A stretch of 64,000 nt of DNA from Actinobacteria bacterium OV320 (GCA_001298545.1 LJCX01000027.1:248001-312000); one strand, 5' to 3'; counted from the first letter of the stretch, positions 9,063 to 17,957 are shown. Made by a program: numbers and translations. Notes: generated by a model from the sequence alone, not told the origin.

Positions 9063-9725
9063 ATGAGGTCCCTGGAAAGGCATCGCGACGTCGGCGCGTA
9101 CGCGCTCGGCGTGCTGGACGAAGCGGAAGCCTTCCGCTTCGAGGACCACCTCATGGAGTGTCCTCAGTGTGCGGCGCAGGTCACCGAGTTCGGCCCCACC
9201 GCACGGCAGATGATGCTCTACCGGCGCGCCACCCCGCGCGCCGTGCACCCCTTCGCCGGACCCGGCCCGCAGCTGCTGGACCGGCTGCTCGCCGAGGTGG
9301 CGACACGCCACCGGGCCGTGCGCCGGCGAGTGCTGTACGCCGTGGCCGCCTCGGTGGTGGTCGCCCTGGCCGGCCCCGTGATCGCGATGATGGCGGGCAG
9401 CGCGAGCGGCGAGGGCGAGAGCGCCGTACGGGTCACCGCGACGGACGAGAAGTCCGGGGTGTGGGCGCAGGTCACCACCGAGAACGAGGCGTGGGGCAGC
9501 CATGTGGAGCTCGAGGTCAAGGACGGGGCGGGCCCCCGCTCCTGCCGGCTGATCGCCGTCGGCCTCGACGGCTCCGAGCAGACGGTCACCAGCTGGAACG
9601 TCCCCAAGCACGACGCCCGCCCCAACACCATGCAGGGTGCCGCGGCCTGGCACCCCGACGAGATCGCCCGCTACGAGCTGCGCACGTCGGCCGGGGAGCA
9701 CCTGGTGACGCTCGAGGCCCACTGA
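9063..9725 (+). CDS. Zinc-binding anti-sigma factor with one membrane helix
   Basis: A 220-residue protein. The N-terminal anti-sigma domain has the H-x3-C-x2-C zinc motif of the ZAS family (EDHLMECPQCAAQV, about residues 28-41). A single membrane helix lies at about 95-115 (LYAVAASVVVALAGPVIAMMAG), and a roughly 100-residue extracytoplasmic domain follows that resembles the anti-sigma-K C-terminal domain. It should hold the ECF sigma factor at 7698 inactive until an extracytoplasmic or redox signal acts. ATG 9063 has CACGAGG 6-12 nt upstream. The sigma-hypothetical-anti-sigma order is co-directional but with 156- and 141-bp gaps, so separate promoters are possible. Confidence 0.9.
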   Translation: MRSLERHRDVGAYALGVLDEAEAFRFEDHLMECPQCAAQVTEFGPTARQMMLYRRATPRAVHPFAGPGPQLLDRLLAEVATRHRAVRRRVLYAVAASVVVALAGPVIAMMAGSASGEGESAVRVTATDEKSGVWAQVTTENEAWGSHVELEVKDGAGPRSCRLIAVGLDGSEQTVTSWNVPKHDARPNTMQGAAAWHPDEIARYELRTSAGEHLVTLEAH

Positions 9726-9842
9726 CGCCGACACGGAGTGAGTTCAGGTCACTTCGGTGTCGACGCGGGTCTCGGCGGAACAGGACGGGACGGGTTCGGG
9801 CCGGTACCGCCCGGCCGACGGGCCGGATGACCGGATAACTGG

Positions 9843-9866
9843 CCGACCGGCTGACCGGCTGACCGG
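9843..9866. repeat. Three 8-bp tandem units (c/tgaccggc)
   Basis: Units CCGACCGG, CTGACCGG and CTGACCGG run head to tail, with related GACCGG copies on both sides (about 9827-9877). They fill the convergent gap between the anti-sigma gene and the glycosylase gene. This looks like slippage-grown filler, though pairing of GACCGG with CCGGCC segments could also aid termination. Confidence 0.5.
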
Positions 9867-9880
9867 CCGCCCGACCGGGG

Positions 9881-10744
9881 CTACTTCAGCAGCCGGGACA
9901 TCCTCCGGTCCGCCAGCGGTTTGCCGCCCGTCTGGCAGGTGGGGCAGTACTGGAGCGAGGAATCGCTGAAGGACACCTCCCGGATGGTGTCGCCGCAGAC
10001 CGGGCAGGGTTCGCCGGTGCGGCCGTGGACGCGCAGACCGCTCTTCTTCTCGGCCTTCAGACGGCCCGCCGCCAGGCCGCGTGAGCGCTCGACCGCCTCC
10101 GTGAGCGTGCCGCGCAGGGCCTCGTAGAGGGTGTGGGTCTCCTCCGGCGTCAGGGTGGCCGCCAGCTTGAACGGGGACATCCTCGCCACGTGCAGGATCT
10201 CGTCGCTGTAGGCGTTGCCGACGCCCGCGATCAGGCTCTGGTCGCGCAGGGCGCCCTTCAACCGGCGTCGCTCACCGGCGAGGAGCGCGGCGAAGCGGGC
10301 CTCGTCGAAGGCGGCGGCGAGCGGGTCGGGGCCGAGCCGTGCGACGCCGGGGACCTGCTGCGGATCGGGCACGACGTACACCGCGAGCCGCTTCTGGGTG
10401 CCGGCCTCCGTCAGGTCGAAGCCCGCCCCTGTCTCCAGGGCGACGCGCAGGGCCAAAGGGCCCTTGCCGGGGCGGGGCGGACCGTCCGGGAGCTTGTCCT
10501 TCCAGTGCAGCCAGCCCGCGCGGGCGAGGTGCGTGACGAAGTGCGGGCCGTCACCGGTCGCCAGGTCGAGGAACTTGCCGTGCCGGTGCACGGCGGTGAC
10601 CTCACGGCCCTCCACGGCGGTGACGGGCGGGTCGTACGTCTTCAGCACGCTGATCGCGACGGGCAGCACGCGGACGATCTCGTGGCCGACGAGATGGTCG
10701 GCCAGGAAGTCCTTGAGCGCTTCGACCTCGGGGAGTTCCGGCAT
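9881..10744 (-). CDS. nei: Fpg/Nei-family DNA glycosylase/AP lyase
   Basis: A 287-residue base-excision repair enzyme. The N-terminus MPELPEVEALK carries the catalytic Pro2 and Glu3 exposed after Met removal. An H2TH region lies at about 130-230 (LIAGVGNAYSDEILHVARMSP), and the C-terminal zinc finger has four cysteines (CPVCGDTIREVS and YCPTCQTGG). These enzymes cut out oxidised bases and nick the strand by beta/delta elimination. Whether it prefers oxidised pyrimidines (Nei) or 8-oxoguanine (Fpg) cannot be settled by eye; the sequence resembles actinobacterial Nei1-type proteins more than MutM. Length is normal for the family. Confidence 0.9.
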   Translation of the reverse strand: MPELPEVEALKDFLADHLVGHEIVRVLPVAISVLKTYDPPVTAVEGREVTAVHRHGKFLDLATGDGPHFVTHLARAGWLHWKDKLPDGPPRPGKGPLALRVALETGAGFDLTEAGTQKRLAVYVVPDPQQVPGVARLGPDPLAAAFDEARFAALLAGERRRLKGALRDQSLIAGVGNAYSDEILHVARMSPFKLAATLTPEETHTLYEALRGTLTEAVERSRGLAAGRLKAEKKSGLRVHGRTGEPCPVCGDTIREVSFSDSSLQYCPTCQTGGKPLADRRMSRLLK

Positions 10745-10775
10745 ACGTCCAGAGTGCCATCCGGAACCGGAGCGC

Positions 10776-12863
10776 TCAGGTCCGTTCCGCCACCACGAAC
10801 TCGCACCACACGCACTTGCCGCCGCCCCGCGCCTCCACGCCCCAGGCGTCGGTCAGCAGGTCCACCAGCAGCAGGCCCCGCCCGGAGACCCCCGACTCGC
10901 CCGCCTCACGGCGGCGCGGGAGGGCGCTGGAGGAGTCCTCCACCTCGACGCGCAGCCGGTGTTCGGTGCCGGTGAGCACCCGCAGGGTGACGATCGCGGC
11001 GCCCTCGGTGTGCATGAGCGCGTTGGTGATCAGCTCGTCGGCGACCAGTTCGATCTCGTCGGAGCGGTCCCGGGCGCCCCAGGTGCGGACGGCCGCGCGG
11101 ATCATGTGCCGGGCCTCGCTCAGGGCCTCCGGGTCGCCGGGGGCCACATGCTGCTGGAGCCGGCTGCCGGCCTGGTGGCCGTCGGGGCCGCGCCGGCGCA
11201 GCAGGAGCAGGGCCACGTCGTCGTCCCCGCCGCGCTCCTCGGCGACCTCGATGAGCTGGTCGGCCAGTTTCCGGACGTCCGCGGGGCCCGCGGCGATCAG
11301 CGCGGCGAGGGCCCGCATGCCGTCGTCGAGGTCCGTGCCGGGCTGCTCGACCAGCCCGTCGGTGCACAGCAGCAGGGTGTGGCCTGGGTCGAGCTCCACG
11401 GTGCCGACCGGGTACTCGAGGCTGCCGAACTCGGCGGACAGACCGAGCGGCAGCCCGCCGGGCACCGGGACGCGCCGGCAGGTCCCGTCGAGGCCGCGCA
11501 GCAGGGGGTCGATGTGCCCGGCGCGGACCACCTGGACGACCCCGGTGGAGAGGTCGGCCTCCGCGTACAGACAGGTGGCGAAGCGGTCGGTGTCGAGCTC
11601 GTGCAGGAAGACCGAGGCACGGGCCATCACGGTGGCCGGGGTGTGGCCCTCCGCCGCGTAGGCCTTCAGGACGATGCGCAATTGGCCCATGACGGCGGCG
11701 GCGTGCGTGTCGTGACCCTGGACGTCACCGATGACGGCGCCGACCCGGCCGCCCGGCAACGGGATCAGGTCGTACCAGTCGCCGCCGATGTCCCGGCCCA
11801 AGGAGCCGCCGATGGTGGCGGCGCGGTAGCGGACGGCGACGTCCGCGCCCGGCACGCTGGGGATGGTGCGCGGCAGCATGGCCTGCTGGAGGCCCTGCGC
11901 GATGTCCTTCTCCTGTTCGTAGAACATCGCGCGCTGAAGGCTCTGCGCGATGCTGCTGCCGAGGGCGACGAGTATGTTGCGGTCCTCCGGCGTGAAGCCC
12001 CGGCGGTCGCTGTAGAGCAGGCCCATCGCGCCGATCGGGCGGGCCTGCACGATGAGCGGCAGATAGGCCGCCGAGGTGATCTTCAGGTCGGTGAGGTGCG
12101 GCCACAGCACGGGGTAGCCGCCCGCGAACTCCTCCGGCGACTCGATGAAACGCGGGGTGAGGGTGCGCACCACCTCGCTCATCGGATAGGGCTCGTCGAG
12201 GCGGGTGACCAGCGTGCCGGGCACGAAGCTGCCCTCCGGCCCCTCGGCGATCAGCCGGATCCGGCCGGCCTCGACCAGCCCCATGACGAGGCTGGTCGCA
12301 CCGAGGTGGGTGAGGCCGTGGGTGTCCTTGAGGACGTCGATCACGTCGCGCACGGTGCGGGCGTGCGCCAGGGCCGCCGTGGTGAGCTGGACGACGTTGG
12401 TCTGCTCGCGGCGCGCGTCGTCGAGGGCGGCCTCGTCGCGGCGGGCGGCGAGATCGCTGAGCTCGTCGGTCGCGTCCCGCACGATGCCCACGATGCGACG
12501 CGGCCGGCCGGTCCCGTCGCGCCGGATGTAGCCCTGGGTGTGGGTCCAGCGCAGGGTGCCGTCGCGCAACCGCATACGGAAGTAGGCGCCGTAGTTCTCG
12601 CTGCCGTCCTTGATGGCCTGGGCGACCAGTTCGTCCAGACGGATGCCCTCGGCCGGCGGGACCCGGACGGCGAGGGTGCCGGGATCGCCGTCGTACTCGT
12701 CGGGGCGCAGGTCGAAGATCTCGTGGGCCCGGGCGTCCATGTGGAACTGCCCCGAGTCCAGGTCCCAGTCGAAAGTGCCCATGCGGTTGAGCGCCAGGAT
12801 CGGATCCGGGTGGGCGGGCCAGTCGTCCGGGAGGGACGGGGCGCTCGCTCCCCGATCAACCAT
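10776..12863 (-). CDS. PAS-GAF-SpoIIE phosphatase with C-terminal HATPase domain
   Basis: A 695-residue cytoplasmic regulator. A PAS domain (about 25-130, GTFDWDLDSGQFHMD) is followed by a GAF domain (about 150-310), a PP2C-type SpoIIE phosphatase (about 340-545, with GGDWYDLIPL and GDVQGHD supplying metal-binding Asp residues) and an anti-sigma-like histidine-kinase ATPase fold (about 560-690, LVADELITNALMH as the N-box). Streptomyces carries many such proteins, which dephosphorylate anti-anti-sigma factors or bind them through the HATPase part. Start ATG 12863 (MVDRGAS) puts the PAS domain near the N-terminus; the longer open frame upstream overlaps another gene. It lies 65 bp downstream of a small secreted-protein gene on the same strand. 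Confidence 0.88.
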   Translation of the reverse strand: MVDRGASAPSLPDDWPAHPDPILALNRMGTFDWDLDSGQFHMDARAHEIFDLRPDEYDGDPGTLAVRVPPAEGIRLDELVAQAIKDGSENYGAYFRMRLRDGTLRWTHTQGYIRRDGTGRPRRIVGIVRDATDELSDLAARRDEAALDDARREQTNVVQLTTAALAHARTVRDVIDVLKDTHGLTHLGATSLVMGLVEAGRIRLIAEGPEGSFVPGTLVTRLDEPYPMSEVVRTLTPRFIESPEEFAGGYPVLWPHLTDLKITSAAYLPLIVQARPIGAMGLLYSDRRGFTPEDRNILVALGSSIAQSLQRAMFYEQEKDIAQGLQQAMLPRTIPSVPGADVAVRYRAATIGGSLGRDIGGDWYDLIPLPGGRVGAVIGDVQGHDTHAAAVMGQLRIVLKAYAAEGHTPATVMARASVFLHELDTDRFATCLYAEADLSTGVVQVVRAGHIDPLLRGLDGTCRRVPVPGGLPLGLSAEFGSLEYPVGTVELDPGHTLLLCTDGLVEQPGTDLDDGMRALAALIAAGPADVRKLADQLIEVAEERGGDDDVALLLLRRRGPDGHQAGSRLQQHVAPGDPEALSEARHMIRAAVRTWGARDRSDEIELVADELITNALMHTEGAAIVTLRVLTGTEHRLRVEVEDSSSALPRRREAGESGVSGRGLLLVDLLTDAWGVEARGGGKCVWCEFVVAERT

Positions 12864-12928
12864 GGGGCCACCTTGCCAGGGTTTGTCCGATTCCTCGACC
12901 GGGGCACCGGGGCCCGCCGGGACCACGG

Positions 12929-13438
12929 TCAGCCCATGACCACGTCGAGGGGGCTGCCGAAGATGCTGCCGGACTGGTCCTGCGCGCCGGACTCGTCGGG
13001 CCCGTCGGGGATCAGCCCGCCGCCGTCGGGCGGATCGGGGATTTCCGGGACGCTCTCGGGGCCGATCTCGCCGGGGTCGACACCGCGGTCGAGGTCGGAG
13101 CCGAGGTCTTCTTCGGTGCCGGGGTCCTCCTCGGTGCCGGGGTCCTCGTCGGGACCGGAGCCGGGTGCCGCGCCGGGATCGGCGTCGGCGCCCGCGTCGG
13201 CGGGGGACGGACCGGAGTCCTGGTCGGCCGCCGAGGGGTCGGCGAAGAGGCCGGTGAAGGGGTCGCCGGAGACGACGCGCCCCTCGGCCGCCGGGACGAC
13301 GCTGTCCGCGCCCGGCATCGTGATCTTCTCCCCCGCACCACCGCGTCCGGCGACGATGAGCGCCGCCGAGAGCGCGCAGGCGGTGAGGAGAGTGGCAGTG
13401 GGTAGTCGCACCACGTTCTCCCGCATCGTCTCGTGCAT
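12929..13438 (-). CDS. Acidic low-complexity secreted protein
   Basis: A 169-residue protein with an N-terminal hydrophobic segment (TLLTACALSAALIVAG), likely a signal peptide or anchor; a lone Cys inside it does not form a clear lipobox. The rest is Asp-, Pro- and Gly-rich, with an internal tandem repeat of PGTEED. No domain is recognised. ATG 13438 has GTGAGG about 10 nt upstream; a second ATG at 13426 is possible. It precedes the SpoIIE-type regulator by 65 bp and may be co-transcribed with it. Function unknown. Confidence 0.6.
   Translation of the reverse strand: MHETMRENVVRLPTATLLTACALSAALIVAGRGGAGEKITMPGADSVVPAAEGRVVSGDPFTGLFADPSAADQDSGPSPADAGADADPGAAPGSGPDEDPGTEEDPGTEEDLGSDLDRGVDPGEIGPESVPEIPDPPDGGGLIPDGPDESGAQDQSGSIFGSPLDVVMG
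13107..13160. repeat. 18-bp in-frame tandem repeat, three units
   Basis: Units at 13107-13124, 13125-13142 (both ending TCGGTGCCGGGG) and a degenerate third at 13143-13160 encode the repeated PGTEED residues of the secreted protein. Unit length is a multiple of three, so the frame is kept. Confidence 0.7.
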
Positions 13439-13564
13439 CGTCTCGATCCCTCACCCGGAGGTGATTCGCCCACTATTGTCTGCTTCACCCGCCAGGGTCA
13501 CGCAACCGGAGGACTCAACCACGCACAGTGACATGGTCCGACCGCAGAGAAGGAGCGCACGGCC

Positions 13565-14986
13565 GTGGACTGGTTCACCGCACCCGAGTACTGGCTGAGC
13601 CGCCTGGTGTTCCAGCGGGCCCTGGCCGCTGTCTACCTGGTCGCGTTCCTGACGGCCGCCCTCCAGTTCCGGGCGCTGCTCGGCGAACGGGGGATGCTGC
13701 CGGTGCCCCGCTTCGTCGAGCGGGTGCCCTTCCGGCGGGCGCCGAGCCTGTTCCACTGGCGCTACTCCGACCGCCTGTTCGCGGGCTGCGCCTGGACGGG
13801 CTGTGCGGTGTCGGCGGCCCTGCTCGCCGGTCTGGACGCATCGCTGCCCCTCTGGGCGGCGATGTCACTGTGGCTGGTGCCGTGGGCGCTGTATCTCTCG
13901 ATCGTCAACGTGGGCCAGACCTGGTACGGGTTCGGCTGGGAGTCCCTGCTGCTGGAGACGGGCTTCCTCGCCGTGTTCCTCGGCAACGACGAGGTGGCCC
14001 CGCCGGTCGTCGTGCTCTTCCTGATGCGCTGGATCCTGTTCCGGGTCGAGTTCGGCGCGGGCCTGATCAAGATGCGGGGCGACGCCTGCTGGCGGAAGCT
14101 GACGTGTCTCTACCACCATCACGAGACCCAGCCGATGCCCGGCCCGCTGAGCTGGTTCTTCCACCATCTGCCCCGACCGCTGCACCGCGTGGAGGCGGCG
14201 GCCAACCACGTCACCCAGCTCGTGGTGCCGTTCCTGCTGTTCGCCCCGCAGCCGATCGCGACGGCGGCCGGGTGCCTGATGATCCTGACCCAGCTGTGGC
14301 TGGTGCTGTCGGGCAACTTCGCCTGGCTGAACTGGATCACCGTCGTCCTGGCCGTGTCCGCGGTCGAACTGCCCGCCGGGCACCGGTCGGCCCCCGCCAC
14401 CCCGCTCTGGTACGAGATCGTGGTCCTCGCCGTGGCCGCGCTGCTGCTGTTCCTCAGCTACCGCCCGGTGGTCAACATGCTCTCCCGCCGTCAGGTGATG
14501 AACCGCTCCTTCGATCCGCTGCACCTGGTCAACACCTACGGCGCGTTCGGCAGCGTGAGCCGGATCCGCTACGAGGTGGTGATCGAGGGCACGCTCGACG
14601 ACGTGCCGCGCGAGGGCTCCGACTGGCGGGAGTACGAGTTCAAGGGCAAGCCCGGCGATCCCCGGCACTGGCCGCGCCAGTTCGCGCCGTACCATCTGCG
14701 GCTGGACTGGATGATGTGGTTCGCGGCGCTCTCCCCCGCCTATGCCGGGGCGTGGTTCACGGCCTTCGTGGAACGGCTGCTGGAGAACGACCGCGACACG
14801 CTGATGCTGCTGCGCCGCTCCCCGTTCCCGCCCGACGAGCCCCCGCGCCACATCCGCGCCCGCCTCTTCCGCTACCGCTGCACCACATGGCGCGAGCTGC
14901 GGGAGACGGGCGCGTACTGGCATCGCAGTCACGTGCGGGAGTATCTGCCGCCGACGCGGCTGGCGGGGTCGGCTCAGAGACCGTAG
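13565..14986 (+). CDS. Lipase maturation factor (LMF1/DUF1222)-like membrane protein
   Basis: A 473-residue multi-pass membrane protein, GTG 13565 behind GAGAAGGAG. Around six to eight hydrophobic helices are interspersed with family-typical soluble motifs: MDWFTAPEYWLSRLVFQR at the N-terminus, NVGQTWYGFGWESLLLETG, the RVEFGAGLIKMRGD stretch, LTCLYHHHETQPMP, and a C-terminal cytoplasmic or luminal part with YEFKGKPGDP and QFAPYHLRLDWMMWF. In vertebrates LMF1 helps lipases fold in the ER; the bacterial role is unknown. The gene overlaps the convergent amidohydrolase gene by 13 bp. Confidence 0.88.
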   Translation: MDWFTAPEYWLSRLVFQRALAAVYLVAFLTAALQFRALLGERGMLPVPRFVERVPFRRAPSLFHWRYSDRLFAGCAWTGCAVSAALLAGLDASLPLWAAMSLWLVPWALYLSIVNVGQTWYGFGWESLLLETGFLAVFLGNDEVAPPVVVLFLMRWILFRVEFGAGLIKMRGDACWRKLTCLYHHHETQPMPGPLSWFFHHLPRPLHRVEAAANHVTQLVVPFLLFAPQPIATAAGCLMILTQLWLVLSGNFAWLNWITVVLAVSAVELPAGHRSAPATPLWYEIVVLAVAALLLFLSYRPVVNMLSRRQVMNRSFDPLHLVNTYGAFGSVSRIRYEVVIEGTLDDVPREGSDWREYEFKGKPGDPRHWPRQFAPYHLRLDWMMWFAALSPAYAGAWFTAFVERLLENDRDTLMLLRRSPFPPDEPPRHIRARLFRYRCTTWRELRETGAYWHRSHVREYLPPTRLAGSAQRP

Positions 14987-15798
14987 ACCCGGACGGCGGT
15001 GGTCTCGAAGATCTCGGTGTGCGCGCCCGGGTCGGTCAACCGCCGTGCGATGTCCAGGACTTCGCCGTAGGAAGCGGTGGGCGTGCACACCGGCCAGTCC
15101 GAGCCGAACATCAGCCGGGCGGGCCCGAAGGCCTCCAGCACCGTGTCCGCGTAAGGGCGCAGGTCCTCGACGGTCCAGCACGCGGGGTCGGCCTCGGTGA
15201 CCATGCCGGAGAGCTTGCAGACCGTGTTGGGGAGCGCCGCGAGGGCCCGGACGCCGGACGCCCAGGGCTCCAGCGCGCCGGAGGCGATCGGCGGCTTGCC
15301 CAGGTGGTCGAGGACGAAGGTGAGTCCGGGCAGGGAGGCGGCCGCCTCGACACAGGCCGGGAGCTGGTGGGGCAGCACCACCAGGTCGTGGACGAGACCG
15401 GCGGCGGCGAGGGCGGTGAGCCCGCGCTGTACGTCCGCCCGCAGCAGCCACCGCGGGTCCGGCTCGCCCTGGACCTGGTGGCGGATGCCCTTGAGGTACC
15501 GGCCGCCGGGGAGTTCCCGCAGCCGGGCCAGTTCGTCGGCGACGTCCGCGCGGGTGAGATCGGTCCAGCCGACGACACCCGCGATCAGGTCGTTCGCGGC
15601 CGCGAGGGCGAGGAACTCGGGGGTCTCCTCGGCCACGGTGACCGTCTGGACGAGGACCGTACGGTCGACGCCCGCCGCGCGCGCCTCCGGCGCCAGGTCG
15701 TCGACGGTGAAGTCCCGCCGGAGCGGGCTGCCTTCGGCGATCCAGTCCTGGTCCCGTACCGACAGGTCCCAGACGTGGTGGTGCGCGTCGACGGTCAC
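14974..15798 (-). CDS. Amidohydrolase-2 family lactonase (L-fuconolactonase type)
   Basis: A 274-residue TIM-barrel metal hydrolase. The start is GTG 15798 (VTVDAHHHVWD), whose GTGA overlaps the stop of the preceding mutarotase gene. Metal and catalytic motifs are HHHVWD, the FVLDHLGKPPI segment and LMFGSDWPV with its Asp. The family opens sugar lactones such as L-fuconolactone or L-rhamnonolactone. With the three genes upstream it forms an oxidative deoxy-sugar pathway: dehydrogenation, lactone opening, further oxidation. It is the last gene of the operon, and its 3' end overlaps the convergent LMF-like gene. Confidence 0.85.
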   Translation of the reverse strand: MTVDAHHHVWDLSVRDQDWIAEGSPLRRDFTVDDLAPEARAAGVDRTVLVQTVTVAEETPEFLALAAANDLIAGVVGWTDLTRADVADELARLRELPGGRYLKGIRHQVQGEPDPRWLLRADVQRGLTALAAAGLVHDLVVLPHQLPACVEAAASLPGLTFVLDHLGKPPIASGALEPWASGVRALAALPNTVCKLSGMVTEADPACWTVEDLRPYADTVLEAFGPARLMFGSDWPVCTPTASYGEVLDIARRLTDPGAHTEIFETTAVRVYGL

Positions 15799-16109
15799 GG
15801 CAGCTCCCAGACGACGGGCAGGCCGGCGCCCGCGCCCTCGTCGGAGTAGTCGTGCACCACGTCGAGCAGCTCGGCCATCCGTGCCTGCCACACCACGTTG
15901 ACGGGAAGCTGCTCCAGCTCGGCGAGGAGGCGCGGATAGTCCTCGCACTCCAGGACATGGAACAGATCCGTACCGCTGCGCCAGATCGTCCAGGAGGTGG
16001 CGCCGGCGCCGCGGATGGCGTCCGTCAGTTCCTTCGGCACCTCCCGGTGCGCGGCCTCGTACGCGGCGACGCGGTCCGCACGGACCCTGGTGTGCAGGGC
16101 GACCCTCAT
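15795..16109 (-). CDS. L-rhamnose mutarotase family protein
   Basis: A 104-residue protein, exactly the usual RhaM/DUF718 length. Family features are RVALHTRVRADRVAAYEAAH, TSWTIWRSGTDLFHVLECEDY and the C-terminal VNVVWQARMAELLDVVHDYS. It interconverts alpha and beta anomers of L-rhamnose or L-fucose, feeding the dehydrogenase. ATG 16109 overlaps the aldo/keto reductase stop (ATGA), and its own stop overlaps the lactonase start (GTGA), so the proteins are translationally coupled. Confidence 0.9.
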   Translation of the reverse strand: MRVALHTRVRADRVAAYEAAHREVPKELTDAIRGAGATSWTIWRSGTDLFHVLECEDYPRLLAELEQLPVNVVWQARMAELLDVVHDYSDEGAGAGLPVVWELP

Positions 16110-17074
16110 GACGGCTCCCCGGGGGGAAGCAGACCCGTGTCCCGCAGCTCCTGCCAGAAGGCGGCGGGGACCTGGGTCGTGAACTGTTCGGCGCAGTCCC
16201 GCACTTCGGCCGCCGAGCGGGTACCCACCAGGACGCTCGCCACGGCCGGGTGGGCGGCGCAGAACGCCAGGGCGGCGGCGCGCAGGGTGATGCCGTGCCG
16301 GTCGGCGGTCTCCTTCATCCGCAGGGCCCGGTCCAGCAGCCCGGCCGGCGCCCGGGCGTAGTCGAAGGTGGCGCCGGGCCGGGGGTCGGCCAGCAGACCG
16401 GAGTTGAAGGCGCCCCCGACGACCACGGACACGCCACGCTCGACGGCGGCGGGCAGCAGCTCGACGCCGGCCCGCTGGTCGAGCAGCGTGTACCGGCCCG
16501 CGCACAGCACCACGTCGACGTCCGTGTCCCGGACGAAGCGCGTGAGCATCTCGGCCTGGTTCATGCCGGCGCCGATCGCCCCGACGACGCCCTCCGCGCG
16601 CAGTTTCTCCAGCGCCGGGTAGCCCTCCCGGAAGGCCTGTTCGGCGTGGTCGTCGGGGTCGTGCAGGTAGACGACGTCCACCCGGTCGAGGCCGAGCCGT
16701 TCCAGGCTGGCCTCCAGGGTGCGTCGTACGCCGTCGGCGCTGAAGTCCCAGACGCGACGGTGCGTGGCGGGGACCGCGAAGCCGTCGGCCAGGTCGTCGG
16801 CGCCCCGGTCCGTGTCCTCCAGCCGGCGGCCCACCTTGGTCGAGACCGTGTACCGCGAGCGCGGGTGCTCGCGCAGGGCCGCGCCGAGGCGGCGCTCGGA
16901 CAGGCCGAGACCGTAGTGCGGCGCCGTGTCGAAGTAGCGGATGCCCTGCTGCCAGGCGGCGGCCACCGCCTCGTGCGCCTGCTCCTCGCCGACCTCGGTG
17001 AAGAGGTTGCCGATGACGGCCGCGCCGAAGGCGAGCGGACTGACCGGGACGCCGCTGCGCCCGAGGGTGTTCAC
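16106..17074 (-). CDS. Aldo/keto reductase (D-threo-aldose/L-fucose 1-dehydrogenase type)
   Basis: A 322-residue (alpha/beta)8 NAD(P)-dependent oxidoreductase. The catalytic Asp and Tyr are in YFDTAPHYGLGLSE, Lys in TVSTKVGRRL, and His in VVYLHDPDDH; ASVLVGTRSAAEV is the cofactor end. The sequence resembles the subgroup annotated as D-threo-aldose 1-dehydrogenase or L-fucose dehydrogenase, which oxidises the anomeric carbon to a lactone. GTG 17074 overlaps the upstream SDR stop by 4 nt (GTGA). The operon context supports a fucose- or rhamnose-like substrate; which sugar is not decided by the sequence. Confidence 0.88.
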   Translation of the reverse strand: MNTLGRSGVPVSPLAFGAAVIGNLFTEVGEEQAHEAVAAAWQQGIRYFDTAPHYGLGLSERRLGAALREHPRSRYTVSTKVGRRLEDTDRGADDLADGFAVPATHRRVWDFSADGVRRTLEASLERLGLDRVDVVYLHDPDDHAEQAFREGYPALEKLRAEGVVGAIGAGMNQAEMLTRFVRDTDVDVVLCAGRYTLLDQRAGVELLPAAVERGVSVVVGGAFNSGLLADPRPGATFDYARAPAGLLDRALRMKETADRHGITLRAAALAFCAAHPAVASVLVGTRSAAEVRDCAEQFTTQVPAAFWQELRDTGLLPPGEPS

Positions 17075-17826
17075 CGGCCCACCGGCCGCAGTCGCAGGCC
17101 CTGCATCCCGCCGTCGACGGCCAGGGAGGTACCGGTGGTCGCGCCGGACAGGGGGCTGGCCAGATAGGCGATGGCGCCCGCGACCTCGTCGGCGCCGACC
17201 AGCCGGCCGCTGGGCTGGCGGGCCTCCAGGGCGGCGCGCTCGGCGGCCGGGTCGTCGGCCGCGTCGAGCAGCCGCCCGACCCACGGGGTGTCCGCGGTGC
17301 CGGGGTTGACGCAGTTCACGCGGATGCCCTCGCGTACGTGGTCGGCGGCCATGGCGAGGGTCAGCGAGTACACCGCGCCCTTGGTCGCGCTGTAGAGGGC
17401 GCGCTGCGGCAGACCGGCGGTGGCGGCGATGGAGCAGGTGTTGACGATCGCCGCGTGCGAGGAGCGCCTCAGGTGGGGCAGGACGGCGCGGGCCGCGCGG
17501 ACCATGCCGAGGACGTTGACGTCGAGGACCCGGTGCCATTCGGCGTCGTCGTTGTCCTCGACGGTGCCCTGGGCGCCGACACCCGCGTTGTTGACCAGGA
17601 TGTCCAGCCCCCCGAGGTCGGTGACGGCGGCCGCGACCGCCGCGCGCACGGAGGCGTCGTCGGTGACGTCGGCGGGATATCCGAGCAGGGGCTTCCGCAC
17701 GCCCGAGGGGTCCAGGTCGAGGACGGCGACCCGGGCGCCGCGCTCGGCCAGGAGCTCCGCGGTCGCCCGGCCGATGCCGGAGCCGCCCCCCGTCACCAGG
17801 GCCGTCAGCCCTTCGAAGTCGCTCAC
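17071..17826 (-). CDS. Short-chain dehydrogenase, first gene of the deoxy-sugar operon
   Basis: A 251-residue classical SDR. TGGGSGIG binds the cofactor, NNAG is present, and the Ser-Tyr-Lys triad is complete (NTCSIAA and YSATK). Asp in VAVLDLDP after beta2 suggests NAD(H) preference. GTG 17826 has AAGGAGAAGG 7 nt upstream. In bacterial fucose/rhamnose oxidation an SDR of this type oxidises a 2-keto-3-deoxy-fuconate-like intermediate, which fits the neighbours. The operon is divergent from the FadR-type regulator at 18012 and is probably its target. Confidence 0.85.
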   Translation of the reverse strand: MSDFEGLTALVTGGGSGIGRATAELLAERGARVAVLDLDPSGVRKPLLGYPADVTDDASVRAAVAAAVTDLGGLDILVNNAGVGAQGTVEDNDDAEWHRVLDVNVLGMVRAARAVLPHLRRSSHAAIVNTCSIAATAGLPQRALYSATKGAVYSLTLAMAADHVREGIRVNCVNPGTADTPWVGRLLDAADDPAAERAALEARQPSGRLVGADEVAGAIAYLASPLSGATTGTSLAVDGGMQGLRLRPVGR

Positions 17827-17897
17827 GCCGCCTTCTCCTTCCGGATCACGAGGTCGGCGGCCCGGAAGTCGCCGGCGGGTTGTGTGCCGCATATTTA

Positions 17898-17908
17898 TCA
17901 GACCACTT
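17898..17908 (-). promoter_or_regulatory. Second, weaker copy of the FadR-type operator
   Basis: Read on the minus strand this is AAGTGGTCTGA, matching 10 of 11 bases of the stronger site at 17956-17966 (AAGTGGTCCGA) in inverted orientation, 58 bp away. Only one half-site is well conserved. It lies within the upstream region of the SDR operon. Confidence 0.5.
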
Positions 17909-17957
17909 CCGCTCACCGACACCCCCCGGGTAGCTTTTTGGCGAGTTGCATGCCCAA

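Noticed and set aside
10215..13598. A 1127-residue plus-strand open frame over nei and the SpoIIE-type gene
   Set aside because: It spans two clear minus-strand genes and has low-complexity Arg/Pro/Ala/Gly sequence; a shadow frame.
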